DNA from: Spirochaetia bacterium | Lineage (GTDB): Bacteria; Spirochaetota; Spirochaetia; Sphaerochaetales; Sphaerochaetaceae | Length of the DNA: 64,000 nt | Direction of reading: 5' to 3' | Assembly (NCBI GenBank): GCA_022482625.1 | Contig: JAKVOU010000001.1 | Coordinates: 2,528,784 to 2,592,783, forward strand | Part shown: one piece after another, positions 42,573 to 51,723 of the stretch | Position numbering within the stretch: position 1 is the stretch's first letter | Layout of the letters: every line of letters starts with the position of its first letter | Notes under the pieces: model-generated | What the model saw: only the letters and a program-made list of their open reading frames with translations | The model's database searches: none | Told to the model about the DNA's origin: nothing | Program-made: the position numbers and the translations under genes

Positions 42573-43859
42573 CTATTTAAGTGGTGCTGGATATGCGAAA
42601 TTGCCATTTGCAATCGAAACCGGCCAGACAGTTACTTGTTTTTGATTCTGATATTGTACTACAGTCAGATTGCCTCCCATGTTTTGATTTTTATAATCTT
42701 TTCCATTGAATTGTGAATCGGTGAAGGCAATCTTATCATAAGGTAATATGATTATTGGTTTTGCCCCAATTTGAAAAGACTTATCAATTTCGATTTTGCC
42801 AAGGGCATTCTTGATTGTCTCTGAAGTTATTTCTTTGCCATCATTGGCAACATTTTGAATTGCTTGAGCAAGAACATATGTTGTAATGTAGGCTTCAGCG
42901 GAATGTCCGTTCATTGCTATCCCAAATTCTTTTTTAAATTTATCAGATATTGCAGAACCCTTTGAGCCTGCAACAAATTCTGTTGCCAAAGAGATACCAT
43001 TGCATAGAGACCCTACTGCTGGTACATATGAGGCTTCAGAGAACCCGTTGCCTTTTGCGATGCAAAGCTTCGGAGCATATCCTTGTTCATGGAATGTCTT
43101 TGTAAGTAAAATGGCATCTGATACGTAACAGTCAACAATTAATGCATCAGGATTCATTTCTTTCAATTGTAAAACTTCGCTTGAAAGATCCGCAGCACCC
43201 TGTGAATAAAGGACTTCACCTAAATAGTTATATCCTAATTGCTTTGCCCAATACCGTGTCCACTCAACAGTCTGCTGGCCAACTTCTGTATTGTCAGCAC
43301 AGACTGCTATTGTTTTTACGTTCATTGCATCATTTGCTTTGTCTAGATCCCGGATACTATAAATCATATCACGAATAAACATCATATTTGTCGGTGCAAG
43401 CCGGAAAAAATAATTGTATCCATGTCCTGTCAAATTATCTGAAGTTGCATTTGCAGTAATAAAAGGAACTGAATAATTTTCAGCAACTTGGGCAACTACT
43501 TCTGTTACGCTGCTCTGATATGCTCCAATTACTGCTAAAACTTTCTTTTGTGTAATCAAGCGTTCCATCTCGGTCATACCGGTTTGACCTTTTCCTTGGC
43601 TATCACCAAAAGCTATATCAAGTTTTTTCCCATTGATTCCACCTGCAGCATTGATTTCATCCAATGCCATTTTGATTCCTTTTTGCATGTTTTGCCCTGA
43701 ATCAGCAAGATCACCTGTCAGGGGATAAAGACCTCCCAAAAGGATAACGTCATTCGAAGAAGATTCCTTGGTTTCTTTTTCTCCATTGGCAAATGCTCCT
43801 CCAACAACAAATACTGACATAGTACCTAACAGCAACAATTTTTTGAGTAAACTCTTCAT
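42573..43859 (-). CDS. livK: Liv-type ABC transporter substrate-binding protein
   Basis: This 428-residue exported protein has a signal peptide in residues 1-25 (LLLLGTMSVFVVGGAFA, cleavage before NGEKE). The Peripla_BP_6 core follows: IKMALDEINAAGGING, the ligand-pocket region AVIGAYQSSVTEVVAQVAE, ITANATSDNLTG and YVPAVGSLCNG. The family binds amino acids, amides, urea or organic acids for an ABC importer. It is the last gene of the minus-strand liv run, 61 bases after livF, with its own ribosome site. The divergent CoA enzymes suggest a short acid rather than an amino acid as ligand. Confidence 0.92.
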   Translation of the reverse strand: MKSLLKKLLLLGTMSVFVVGGAFANGEKETKESSSNDVILLGGLYPLTGDLADSGQNMQKGIKMALDEINAAGGINGKKLDIAFGDSQGKGQTGMTEMERLITQKKVLAVIGAYQSSVTEVVAQVAENYSVPFITANATSDNLTGHGYNYFFRLAPTNMMFIRDMIYSIRDLDKANDAMNVKTIAVCADNTEVGQQTVEWTRYWAKQLGYNYLGEVLYSQGAADLSSEVLQLKEMNPDALIVDCYVSDAILLTKTFHEQGYAPKLCIAKGNGFSEASYVPAVGSLCNGISLATEFVAGSKGSAISDKFKKEFGIAMNGHSAEAYITTYVLAQAIQNVANDGKEITSETIKNALGKIEIDKSFQIGAKPIIILPYDKIAFTDSQFNGKDYKNQNMGGNLTVVQYQNQKQVTVWPVSIANGNFAYPAPLK

Positions 43860-43920
43860 TTTTTTCTCCTTTTTGTGAATAGTTTAGTATCGATAAGTAT
43901 TAAATCTGATTTGCTTGCAA

Positions 43921-44643
43921 TCAGAATCCTAAATAAGCTTTTTTTACATTTTCATCATTAAGCAGTGATTCTGAAGTTCCGACAAGGCTTATGATGCCAT
44001 TTTCCAATACATATCCTTTGCTGGCTAAATTAAGAGCTTTTCTTGCATCCTGTTCTGCCAGGACAATTGAAAGTCCATCTTGCTTAGTTATGTTTTTTGC
44101 GATTGTAAAAATGTTATCTACAATTTTTGGTGCTAAGCCAAGGGAAGGCTCATCCATCAAAAGTACTTTCGGTAACCCCATCAAACCTCGTGAAAAGGCA
44201 ACCATTTGTTGTTCTCCGCCGCTTAAGGTACCAGCTGCCTGGCTTTTCCTTTCAGAGAGGATAGGAAACCAGGAAAAGACTTTTTCCAAAGACATCTTTT
44301 TTTTCAGCTTGGCTTCTTTTGTGCAAGCTCCAAGTTCCAGATTTTCTTGGACAGTCATTTCAGGAAAAAGTTGTCTTCCCTCGGGACAAAGAATTATACC
44401 TTGCTTAATGAAATCATAGCAAGATTTTCCAGTTAATTCATTTTCTTCAAAGAAAATAGAACCCGAAAATGAATGTAATAAACCTGCTAGGGTATCCATT
44501 GTAGTGCTTTTGCCAGCTCCATTACTTCCTATGAGGGCAATGATCTGACCCTTTTCGACAGCAACATCTACATCCCATAAAACTTGGGTTGCACCATAGC
44601 GTACACAAAGTTTGTTTGCCCTCAGATATGCGTTATCACTCAT
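43921..44643 (-). CDS. livF: Liv-type ABC transporter ATP-binding protein
   Basis: This 240-residue ATPase has Walker A GSNGAGKST near 38-46, the Q-loop region around GIILCPEGRQLFPEMTVQENL, the signature LSGGEQQMVAFSRGLM near 138, Walker B VLLMDEPSLGLAP near 158-170 and the H-loop region VLAEQDA (with Gln rather than His before Asp, as in LivF proteins). It energises uptake together with LivG at the cytoplasmic face. Its start overlaps the end of livG by eight bases. Confidence 0.94.
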   Translation of the reverse strand: MSDNAYLRANKLCVRYGATQVLWDVDVAVEKGQIIALIGSNGAGKSTTMDTLAGLLHSFSGSIFFEENELTGKSCYDFIKQGIILCPEGRQLFPEMTVQENLELGACTKEAKLKKKMSLEKVFSWFPILSERKSQAAGTLSGGEQQMVAFSRGLMGLPKVLLMDEPSLGLAPKIVDNIFTIAKNITKQDGLSIVLAEQDARKALNLASKGYVLENGIISLVGTSESLLNDENVKKAYLGF

Positions 44644-45400
44644 TGCAACCGACTCCTTTTCCTAAATAGACTTCAATTACATATGGATCATTCATAACAA
44701 CTTCAGGAGAACCCTCAATGATTTTTTCACCATGGTGCATCATTATTACTTTTTCACATAAATGTGATACTGCACGCATGACATGTTCAATAAGTAAAAT
44801 AGTAATTCCATTCTCATTGATTTTTCTAATCAACTTGACGGCATCGTCTGTTTCCGTAGGATTTAATCCTGCCATGACTTCATCAAGCAACAACAATTCA
44901 GGATCAGTTGCAAGCGCACGTGCTAGTTCCAATCTTTTTTTATACGAAGTACCTACTTCTCCAGGAAAAAGATCCTTTTGTGGGTACAAGCCTGTAAAAT
45001 TGAGTATTTCCAATGCAAATTCTTTTGCTTCTGTAGCCTTAGAAAAGTTTTTTCTACCGAAAAGCGTTCCTGAAATTACATTGTCGAGTATTGACATGTT
45101 TCGTAGCGGTTTCATGATTTGGAATGTTCGAGCAATTCCCTTGCTTGTGTAAGTATAGGGTTTGTTTCCTGTTATATTTTCTCCTTGGTAGAAAATCTGA
45201 CCTGAGGTGGGCGCCAACATACCACTGATCATATTGAACACTGTAGTTTTTCCAGCCCCATTGCTTCCAATAATACCTGTAATGCTATTTTTCCTGACTG
45301 AGAATGTTACGTTATCTACAGCTTTCAGCCCACTGAACTTTTTCGTCAGTTTATCTACTTTCAACATTGTTTCTGGGGTAATGTGCATCTCATTTTGCAT
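44636..45400 (-). CDS. livG: Liv-type ABC transporter ATP-binding protein with degenerate signature
   Basis: This 254-residue ATPase starts at 45400 after AAAGGAAA. Walker A is GSNGAGKTT near 36-44, Walker B LLLLDEVMAGLNP near 162-174, and LIEHVMRAVSHLCEKVIMMHHG near 190 supplies the H-loop. The ABC signature reads TSYKKRLELARALA, where LivG proteins normally have LSYGQQRRLEIARAL; the Gly/Gln positions are replaced, which is unusual though the rest is intact. It overlaps livM by 11 bases and livF by eight, so the three are translationally coupled. Confidence 0.93.
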   Translation of the reverse strand: MQNEMHITPETMLKVDKLTKKFSGLKAVDNVTFSVRKNSITGIIGSNGAGKTTVFNMISGMLAPTSGQIFYQGENITGNKPYTYTSKGIARTFQIMKPLRNMSILDNVISGTLFGRKNFSKATEAKEFALEILNFTGLYPQKDLFPGEVGTSYKKRLELARALATDPELLLLDEVMAGLNPTETDDAVKLIRKINENGITILLIEHVMRAVSHLCEKVIMMHHGEKIIEGSPEVVMNDPYVIEVYLGKGVGCNE

Positions 45401-46385
45401 TGTTTGTCTTTCCTTTGCTGAAGTAAGTATTAATTCGAGTCTTCAGCTTACTGTGGCGATACCAACCTGTAATGCCACTAGGCTGCAATACTATGACAGC
45501 GATGATTATTGCGGAATAAACGACAAGATTAAATCCATTTGCGATTGAACTTAAAGAAGCATTCAGATACTCAGACAGCGGAACGAGAATTGCACCACCG
45601 ATAAGAGGACCAGCTACACTACCTAGTCCTCCTATGATAGCTGGTAAGACATATTCCACAGATTTAGAAGTCATCATGATATCCGGATTGACATAGCGCA
45701 CATAGCAAGCATAGAAAACACCACAGACAGCAATCATACCTGAACTAATGAATGTTGCAATCATTTTATATTTTAAAGGATTGATTCCTACTGCTTTTGC
45801 AGTATCTTCATCTTCCCTTATTGTTTTAAGCCCATAGCCAAGCTTTGAATGATCAATTCTTTTGATTACAAGATAATAACCAGCCATCATGACAAGAGAA
45901 ATATAAAAATATGGGGCCTTGGATCCAAAACGCATAAGGGCAAAAGATGGCTTACCATAAGTAAGCAACAGTCCTTGACCTTTGCCGGCAAGTTCCCAAT
46001 TCAAGAATAAGTTCCTAAACGCTTCACCGAAGGCAATCGTAACCAATGAGAAATATGCTCCATGCAACACAAAGCAAGGAGAGAGAATTACAGCTCCTAA
46101 AGAACCGACAATAAAGAATACAATTATTATACTCAACCATGGGGAAATATTGAAATAATTCAAAAGCATTGTAGTAATGTAGGCTCCCAATGCCATAAAA
46201 GCTGCATGTCCTAATGAAATCTGGCCTGTCATTCCCCCCAGGATATTCCATGCCAATGAACATGAAATTGTTAAGAAAGTCGTAATAAAAATTGAGATAA
46301 TATATGGAACCGTAATAAATATCGGTAACAAAACAATAATCAGAAGAAGAGCTACGAGCATAAGTAATTTTTTGTTGAGTTTCAT
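45390..46385 (-). CDS. livM: Liv-type ABC transporter permease, LivM
   Basis: This 331-residue membrane protein starts at 46385 after AGAGGAT; the frame extends 85 codons upstream in livH, but that part is not coding. There are about ten hydrophobic segments, with MTGQISLGHAAFMALGAYI near 60-78 and the cytoplasmic coupling loop IDHSKLGYGLKTIREDEDTAKAVGIN near 190-215, the conserved LivM feature. The C-terminal end is positively charged. With LivH it forms the membrane channel. Confidence 0.94.
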   Translation of the reverse strand: MKLNKKLLMLVALLLIIVLLPIFITVPYIISIFITTFLTISCSLAWNILGGMTGQISLGHAAFMALGAYITTMLLNYFNISPWLSIIIVFFIVGSLGAVILSPCFVLHGAYFSLVTIAFGEAFRNLFLNWELAGKGQGLLLTYGKPSFALMRFGSKAPYFYISLVMMAGYYLVIKRIDHSKLGYGLKTIREDEDTAKAVGINPLKYKMIATFISSGMIAVCGVFYACYVRYVNPDIMMTSKSVEYVLPAIIGGLGSVAGPLIGGAILVPLSEYLNASLSSIANGFNLVVYSAIIIAVIVLQPSGITGWYRHSKLKTRINTYFSKGKTNNAK

Positions 46386-46387
46386 AT

Positions 46388-47257
46388 TTATCCTCTTTGC
46401 TTTTTTTGATTGAATTCTGCTTTTCCGATCAAAATCAGAATGAAAATAAAGAAGACAAGGGCATCTTTGAAAGATGAACCGACGACAACTGCGCCGAGGG
46501 TTTCCAGTAAGCCCAGAACAATACCGCCGAAGAAAGCTCCCAGAACACTTCCCAGGCCTCCTAGAGTCACTACGATAAAGGACCGTGTACCGTATATATT
46601 GCCTACCGTAGGGAATACGTAATAAAATGACATTAGGCATGATCCGGCTATTCCAGCAATTGCAGCGCCAAGTCCATAGGTAATAGCATAGATGGATTTT
46701 GCTTTTATCCCTGTAACTTCTGCTCCTCGTGGATTTTGGGATGCAGCTCTGATTTGTTTTCCTAAAGTTGTGTATTTAAGCATAAGAAAAATCAAAGCTG
46801 TGACAACCATAAGGATTACAAAGCTCAACAACTTCGGTGAACTAATATTCATTGTCCCTAGGTGTACCACTTTGTTTTCAAAAACGCTTTTTGCTGTGCG
46901 GTAATCAGACTTGAATATAAGTAATGCCAAATTTGCAAAGAAAATGCTTAGACAGCATGTCAGGAACAACACATTTGAATCATCTTCTTCTCTCATCGAA
47001 CGTGTAATAAGGAACATCTGCAGCAATGCACCTACACAGAACATCATTATTGCCACGAGTGGAATTGAAAGGAATGGGTCGAGTCCTACTTTTTCATTTA
47101 ATACGTAGGACATGTACATACTTATCATGAGAATTTCACCTTGACAGAAATTAACTATTTTCATGACACCAAAGATCAGATTAAGGCTCATTCCTACCAT
47201 CGCGTAGATGCCTCCGATCATGATACCATTTACAATTGCTTGCCCAATAGTATTCAA
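46388..47257 (-). CDS. livH: Liv-type ABC transporter permease, LivH, TTG start
   Basis: This 289-residue permease is read from a TTG at 47257 with GGGAGG eight bases before; no ATG fits as well. Motifs are YAMVGMSLNLIFGVMKIVNFCQGE near 19-42, the coupling loop TTLGKQIRAASQNPRGAEVTGIKAKSIYAITYGLG near 170-204 and VTLGGLGSVLGAFFGGIVLG near 234-253, all typical of LivH. It is the first gene of the liv run, preceded by an imperfect GAAACCGGTTTC-type operator. Confidence 0.94.
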   Translation of the reverse strand: MNTIGQAIVNGIMIGGIYAMVGMSLNLIFGVMKIVNFCQGEILMISMYMSYVLNEKVGLDPFLSIPLVAIMMFCVGALLQMFLITRSMREEDDSNVLFLTCCLSIFFANLALLIFKSDYRTAKSVFENKVVHLGTMNISSPKLLSFVILMVVTALIFLMLKYTTLGKQIRAASQNPRGAEVTGIKAKSIYAITYGLGAAIAGIAGSCLMSFYYVFPTVGNIYGTRSFIVVTLGGLGSVLGAFFGGIVLGLLETLGAVVVGSSFKDALVFFIFILILIGKAEFNQKKQRG

Positions 47258-47750
47258 ACTAAAAACCTCCCTTACCTTCTGTAGAAGCGGGTTCGCTGTA
47301 ATTTTATATTGATTGTTAAGAAAATAATTTCATTTTATCAAGGTAAAATACTGGAACCGATTTCTTCAATAAGACAATAATATCATACAATTTTGAAAAA
47401 GCAACAAAAAAAAGTAGCTAAAAGGAAAAATTGTTTTTGAAGATGTTTTGCTTTTTACTTATAAATATAAATACCTTACTATTTTTTTATTTTTATTAAA
47501 TATTTTCCTTCATTGTAATGAATTGATAAGTTTATATGCAATACTTTTGTTGTTTTTTAAAATTAATGAAGCTATTTCTATTACATGATGTGTAAAATTA
47601 GATAGAGAGAATTTAACAATTGAGTTCTAATTTATTTAGAAATTGAAGTGATTATAGAACCTTTTGTAGATTTGTGTTGACAGCAATAAAGTTTCATTTT
47701 AAAATCAAATATAAAGAAACCGGTTTCGTAACAAAATAGGAGATACAATC
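47258..47750. promoter_or_regulatory. divergent control region with LacI-type operators
   Basis: A perfect palindrome GAAACCGGTTTC lies at 47716-47727, 23 bases before the acyl-CoA ligase start. An imperfect copy GGAACCGATTTC (10 of 12 positions) lies at 47353-47364, upstream of livH. The 350 bases between are very A/T-rich and hold no gene. Two operators at opposite ends suit coordinated repression of both operons, possibly with looping, probably by the LacI protein encoded at 41.3 kb. Confidence 0.7.
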
Positions 47751-49364
47751 TTGATTATTGCTGGAAATAAGCTATGGAATGATTCGGTAACAGCCGGCTT
47801 ACATGAAATTTCTGTTTCACAAGAGAAAAAACTTTTTCTTTTTGAGCATGTTCCCGATACGCTTTATGATGCATTGATAAATTCTGTGAATTCTTATCCT
47901 GATAAAATTGCTGTTGTTGACGATATTGGCATGGAATATACTTTTGCTCAGTTGCTTAGACTAACTGATAGATTTGCAGGGGCTCTATGCAAAAAGGGAG
48001 TGACCTTAGGTAGCCATGTGGGTGTATTGCTTTACACTTCGATAGAATTTTGTATAACTTTTCTTGCATTATCAAGGCTTGGAGCTATCTGCATTCCTTT
48101 TCCAACTAAATATAAAAAAACTGAAATTTTTTCTTTAGTTTCAAAATCAGATTTAGAATTTATGGTTTGTGATAGTACTTTTAAACCTTGGTTTCAAAGT
48201 ACAAAATTTTCTGTCATTGTCTCTGAACGTGTACATGATGACGAACTTGGTTTTGCTGCGTTATCGGTTGATCCTAAGCTCCCGGAGCATACCAAATGCC
48301 ATGTTAATAGAACTTGTGATGCCTTGATTGTATTTACTTCAGGTACCACCTCAGAAAGCAAGGGTGTGGTGCTGACGAATTATAATATTATGCATGCAAT
48401 AGTTGTTTACCAACGTATTTTTACAATTACTGACAATGATTCCTGTATAATTCCTATTCCAATGTATCTGATAACAGGACTTGTGGCTTTATTCGGCTTG
48501 TTTGTCTATGTAGGTGGCACAATCTATTTACAAAAATTTTTTAATGCGACAAGAATCCTTGCTTGCATCAAACAACATGGCATTACCTTTATGCATGCAT
48601 CTCCTACAGTTTTTTTTCTTTTGCTTGAAGAATCAAGAAACCATAAGAGTTTGCCTTCATTGAGAGAATTGGCCTGCGGAAGCAGTAATATGCCAGTTTC
48701 AAAAATCAGAGAAATTCACCAATGGCTTCCGAATTGTATATTCCATACGGTTTATGGATTGACGGAAACTACTTCACCGGCGGCGATTTTTCCTTATGAT
48801 GCGGCAAGTAGTAAATTCAGTGGATCTTGTGGATTACCAATTCCGGGAACTGTTTTTAAAGTGGTTGATGAAAAAGACAAGGAACTTGATTACGGCATGA
48901 TCGGGGAGATCATGATTAAAGGGTCTGTTGTCGTAGACCATTATTATAAATTGAATGGAAACTATATTACTGCGGATGGCTGGTTACATACAGGGGATTT
49001 AGGTTATTTCAATGAGAATAATTACCTGTATATAGTTGATAGAAAGAAAGATATGATCAATCGTGGCGGTGAAAAGATTTGCAGTATAGATGTAGAAAAT
49101 GAACTGTATAAGATAAAAGGAATTAAAGAAGCCGCTATTATTGGTATTCCTGATTGTCTCTATGGTGAAGTTCCAATTGCTATTGTTTCACTTTCAGAAC
49201 CTTTAACAGAAGAGCAAATAATACATCGGATGTCAGATCAAGTAGCTAAGTATAAGGTTCCCGTAAAAGTGTTTATTGTTCCTTCAATTCCAAAATCTGC
49301 AAATGGAAAGGTAGATAAGAAAAAATTACGGGACGAATATGCTGCTTTTGGGCAAAGGAGATAA
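47751..49364 (+). CDS. acyl-CoA synthetase (AMP-forming), TTG start
   Basis: This 537-residue adenylate-forming ligase begins at a TTG eight bases after AGGAG; no closer ATG fits. The phosphate loop is LIVFTSGTTSESKGVVLTNYN near 197-217, then HTVYGLTETTSPA near 335 (A5), DGWLHTGDLGYFNENNYLYIVDRKKDMINRGGEKI near 405-440 (A7-A8), and the C-terminal catalytic Lys in PKSANGKVDKKKLR near 518. It activates a carboxylic acid to its CoA thioester via acyl-AMP. It is first in an operon with a CoA-transferase, a ketoacyl reductase, a thiolase and a thioesterase, and opposite a Liv importer, so its substrate is probably the imported acid. Confidence 0.92.
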   Translation: MIIAGNKLWNDSVTAGLHEISVSQEKKLFLFEHVPDTLYDALINSVNSYPDKIAVVDDIGMEYTFAQLLRLTDRFAGALCKKGVTLGSHVGVLLYTSIEFCITFLALSRLGAICIPFPTKYKKTEIFSLVSKSDLEFMVCDSTFKPWFQSTKFSVIVSERVHDDELGFAALSVDPKLPEHTKCHVNRTCDALIVFTSGTTSESKGVVLTNYNIMHAIVVYQRIFTITDNDSCIIPIPMYLITGLVALFGLFVYVGGTIYLQKFFNATRILACIKQHGITFMHASPTVFFLLLEESRNHKSLPSLRELACGSSNMPVSKIREIHQWLPNCIFHTVYGLTETTSPAAIFPYDAASSKFSGSCGLPIPGTVFKVVDEKDKELDYGMIGEIMIKGSVVVDHYYKLNGNYITADGWLHTGDLGYFNENNYLYIVDRKKDMINRGGEKICSIDVENELYKIKGIKEAAIIGIPDCLYGEVPIAIVSLSEPLTEEQIIHRMSDQVAKYKVPVKVFIVPSIPKSANGKVDKKKLRDEYAAFGQRR

Positions 49365-49370
49365 AAGACA

Positions 49371-50957
49371 ATGAAGAAACCTATATTCATGTCGGCTGAA
49401 GAAGCCGCTCGACTAATAGAAAACAATTCAACAATTGCAACTATAGGAATGACACTGGTATCTGCTTCAGAAAGTATTTTAAAAGCTATTGAACATGAAT
49501 TTCTGACAACGGGGAGACCAAATAATCTGACCTTGGTACATTCATGTGGACAGAGTGACAGAGACAGAGGTATCCAGCATTTTTCACATGAAGGTATGCT
49601 TAAGACAATCATAGGAGGACATTGGGGACTTCAGCCAAAGATGATGGATTTGATAGCAAACAATAAGATACTTGCTTATTGCATTCCACAAGGTCAATTT
49701 GCTCAGCTTTATCGAAGTATGGCAGGTGGAGAACCTGGTAAAATTACAAAAGTAGGATTAGGTACTTTCATTGATCCTCGACTTGGTGGAGGAAAAATGA
49801 ATGAAATTACGAAGAATGCACCTGATATCATAGATGTAGTGACCATCGATGGAGAGGAGTATCTTCGTTATAAACCTATTCCATTGGATTATTGTATTAT
49901 CCGGGGAACATATATAGATGAACTGGGTAACCTCACGACCGATGAAGAGGCCATGAAGCTTGAGGTGTTACCGGCAGTTCTTGCCTGTAAAAAATTTGGT
50001 GGCAAAGTAATAGCCCAGGCAAAGTACAAGGTACAGGCAGGAACCTTGCATTGCAAACGTGTCGAAGTTCCTGGTGTATTCATTGATGCAGCCGTCATTT
50101 GTCCTAATCCTGAAGAAGATCATCGCCAGACACACAGTTTTGCATTCAATCCTGCATATTGTGGTGATATAAAAGTTCCTGTAGGCAAAGATGAGACATT
50201 GCCTTTGACAGTGAGAAAGGCTATTGGCCGAAGAGGTATGATGGAACTTTCTCCTGATGACATTCTGAATGTCGGAACTGGTATTCCCAATGATGTAGTC
50301 GGTCCGATTATCGCCGAGGAAGGCATTGGGGATGATGTAACTATTACAGTTGAATCTGGAATTTATGGTGGCATCCCGATGGGAGGAATTGATTTTGGAA
50401 TTGCGAAAAACAACTTTGCCCTTATACGCCACGATGACCAATTTGATTACTACAATGGTGTAGGAGCGGATGTTACCTTCATGGGGGCAGGCGAGGTAGA
50501 TGCTGCAGGCAATGTCAACGCAACCAAGCTTGGTCCCCTTCCGACTGGTGCCGGAGGATTCGTAGATATTACGGCAAATGCAAAACATGTCGTTTTCTGT
50601 GCCACTTTCACTGGGAAAGGACTTAAATGTTCTTTCCATGACAAAAAGATCCATATTGACCATGAAGGATCGCTGATTAAATTCGTCAAACAACTTCAGC
50701 AGATTTCATACAATGCCGATTTGGCATTTAAGCATGGACATAAGATGCACTATGTGACTGAAAGGGCTGTGTTTGAATTGACTAAGAACGGTCTGATGTT
50801 GACTGAGATTGCTGATGGAATTGATTTGCAACGTCAAATACTTGATTTGATGGACTTCAAACCTTTGATCAGTCCTGATTTGTGCAAGATTAACCCACTG
50901 GTTTTTAATGATAAGGGAACGATGAATTTGAGAGAATTCATTTCAAATAAAAAATAA
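49371..50957 (+). CDS. family I acyl-CoA:acetate/propionate CoA-transferase (YdiF-like)
   Basis: This 528-residue protein, seven bases downstream, fuses the alpha and beta halves of a family I CoA-transferase. The first half has IGMTLVSASESIL and a glycine-rich GLGTFIDPRLGGGKMNE near 124-140. The second has LNVGTGIPNDVVGPIIAEEG and the catalytic Glu in TVESGIYGGIPMGG near 325-338. Family members move CoA between short-chain acids such as acetate, propionate, butyrate or 3-oxo acids. Having both ligase and transferase gives two routes to the same CoA ester. Confidence 0.92.
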   Translation: MKKPIFMSAEEAARLIENNSTIATIGMTLVSASESILKAIEHEFLTTGRPNNLTLVHSCGQSDRDRGIQHFSHEGMLKTIIGGHWGLQPKMMDLIANNKILAYCIPQGQFAQLYRSMAGGEPGKITKVGLGTFIDPRLGGGKMNEITKNAPDIIDVVTIDGEEYLRYKPIPLDYCIIRGTYIDELGNLTTDEEAMKLEVLPAVLACKKFGGKVIAQAKYKVQAGTLHCKRVEVPGVFIDAAVICPNPEEDHRQTHSFAFNPAYCGDIKVPVGKDETLPLTVRKAIGRRGMMELSPDDILNVGTGIPNDVVGPIIAEEGIGDDVTITVESGIYGGIPMGGIDFGIAKNNFALIRHDDQFDYYNGVGADVTFMGAGEVDAAGNVNATKLGPLPTGAGGFVDITANAKHVVFCATFTGKGLKCSFHDKKIHIDHEGSLIKFVKQLQQISYNADLAFKHGHKMHYVTERAVFELTKNGLMLTEIADGIDLQRQILDLMDFKPLISPDLCKINPLVFNDKGTMNLREFISNKK

Positions 50958-50976
50958 CATTCATGGAGGATTTCAT

Positions 50977-51714
50977 ATGAGATTGGAAGGCAAAATTGCA
51001 ATTGTCACGGGTGCAGGGAGAGGCCTCGGTGCTGGAATAGCAACTAAACTTGCATTGGAAGGAGCGAAAGTTGTTGTTGCGGACATCAAGACGGATTTGG
51101 CACAGGGGACAGTTGATGCCATTGAAAAAGCGGGAGGCGAAGCTACTGCCTGCTCTGTCAATATTGCAAGGCAAGAAGAAGTTGACGCAATGTATGATTT
51201 GACATTGAAGACATATGGTACTTTGGATATTGTTGTCAACAATGCTGGGATCAACAGGGATGCAATGTTGCATAAAATGACAGTTGAGCAGTGGAATACA
51301 GTAATTGCCATTAACTTGACAGGTACTTTTTTCAGTGTACAACGTGCTGCTCAGATTCTCAGGGAGAAAGGCAAGGGAGCAATTATCAATATTTCGTCAG
51401 GCAGTTGGTTAGGAAACATAGGTCAGGCGAATTATGCAGCTTCAAAAGCAGGTGTCGTCGGTTTGACAAAGACTGCAGCACGTGAACTTGCAAGAAAAGG
51501 TGTAACGTGCAATGCCATTTGCCCAGGATTCATTGATACTGACATGACAAGGGGCGTTCCTGAAAAAGTTTGGGATATCATGATCAATAAAATTCCTATG
51601 GGACGTGCAGGCAAACCTTCTGATGTTGCCAATCTTATTGCCTTCTTAGCATCAGATGAAGCTAATTACATAACTGGTGAAGTTATAAATGTCGGTGGCG
51701 GCATGATCGTTTAG
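50977..51714 (+). CDS. SDR 3-oxoacyl/acetoacetyl-CoA reductase, FabG/PhaB-like
   Basis: This 245-residue short-chain dehydrogenase starts after GGAGG. The cofactor motif is VTGAGRGLGAGIATKLA near 9-25, NNAGINRDAMLHKM near 87-100, the catalytic triad Ser in INISSGSWLGN, YAASKAG and the following CPGFIDTDM. The C-terminal end MGRAGKPSDVANLIAFLAS and GEVINVGGGM match FabG/PhaB. In this operon it probably works in the oxidising direction, 3-hydroxyacyl-CoA to 3-oxoacyl-CoA, ahead of the thiolase. Confidence 0.93.
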   Translation: MRLEGKIAIVTGAGRGLGAGIATKLALEGAKVVVADIKTDLAQGTVDAIEKAGGEATACSVNIARQEEVDAMYDLTLKTYGTLDIVVNNAGINRDAMLHKMTVEQWNTVIAINLTGTFFSVQRAAQILREKGKGAIINISSGSWLGNIGQANYAASKAGVVGLTKTAARELARKGVTCNAICPGFIDTDMTRGVPEKVWDIMINKIPMGRAGKPSDVANLIAFLASDEANYITGEVINVGGGMIV

Positions 51715-51723
51715 GAGTTTGAA

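Noticed and set aside
49968-50693. 241-codon minus-strand frame
   Set aside because: It is antisense to the CoA-transferase, which shows complete family motifs on the plus strand.
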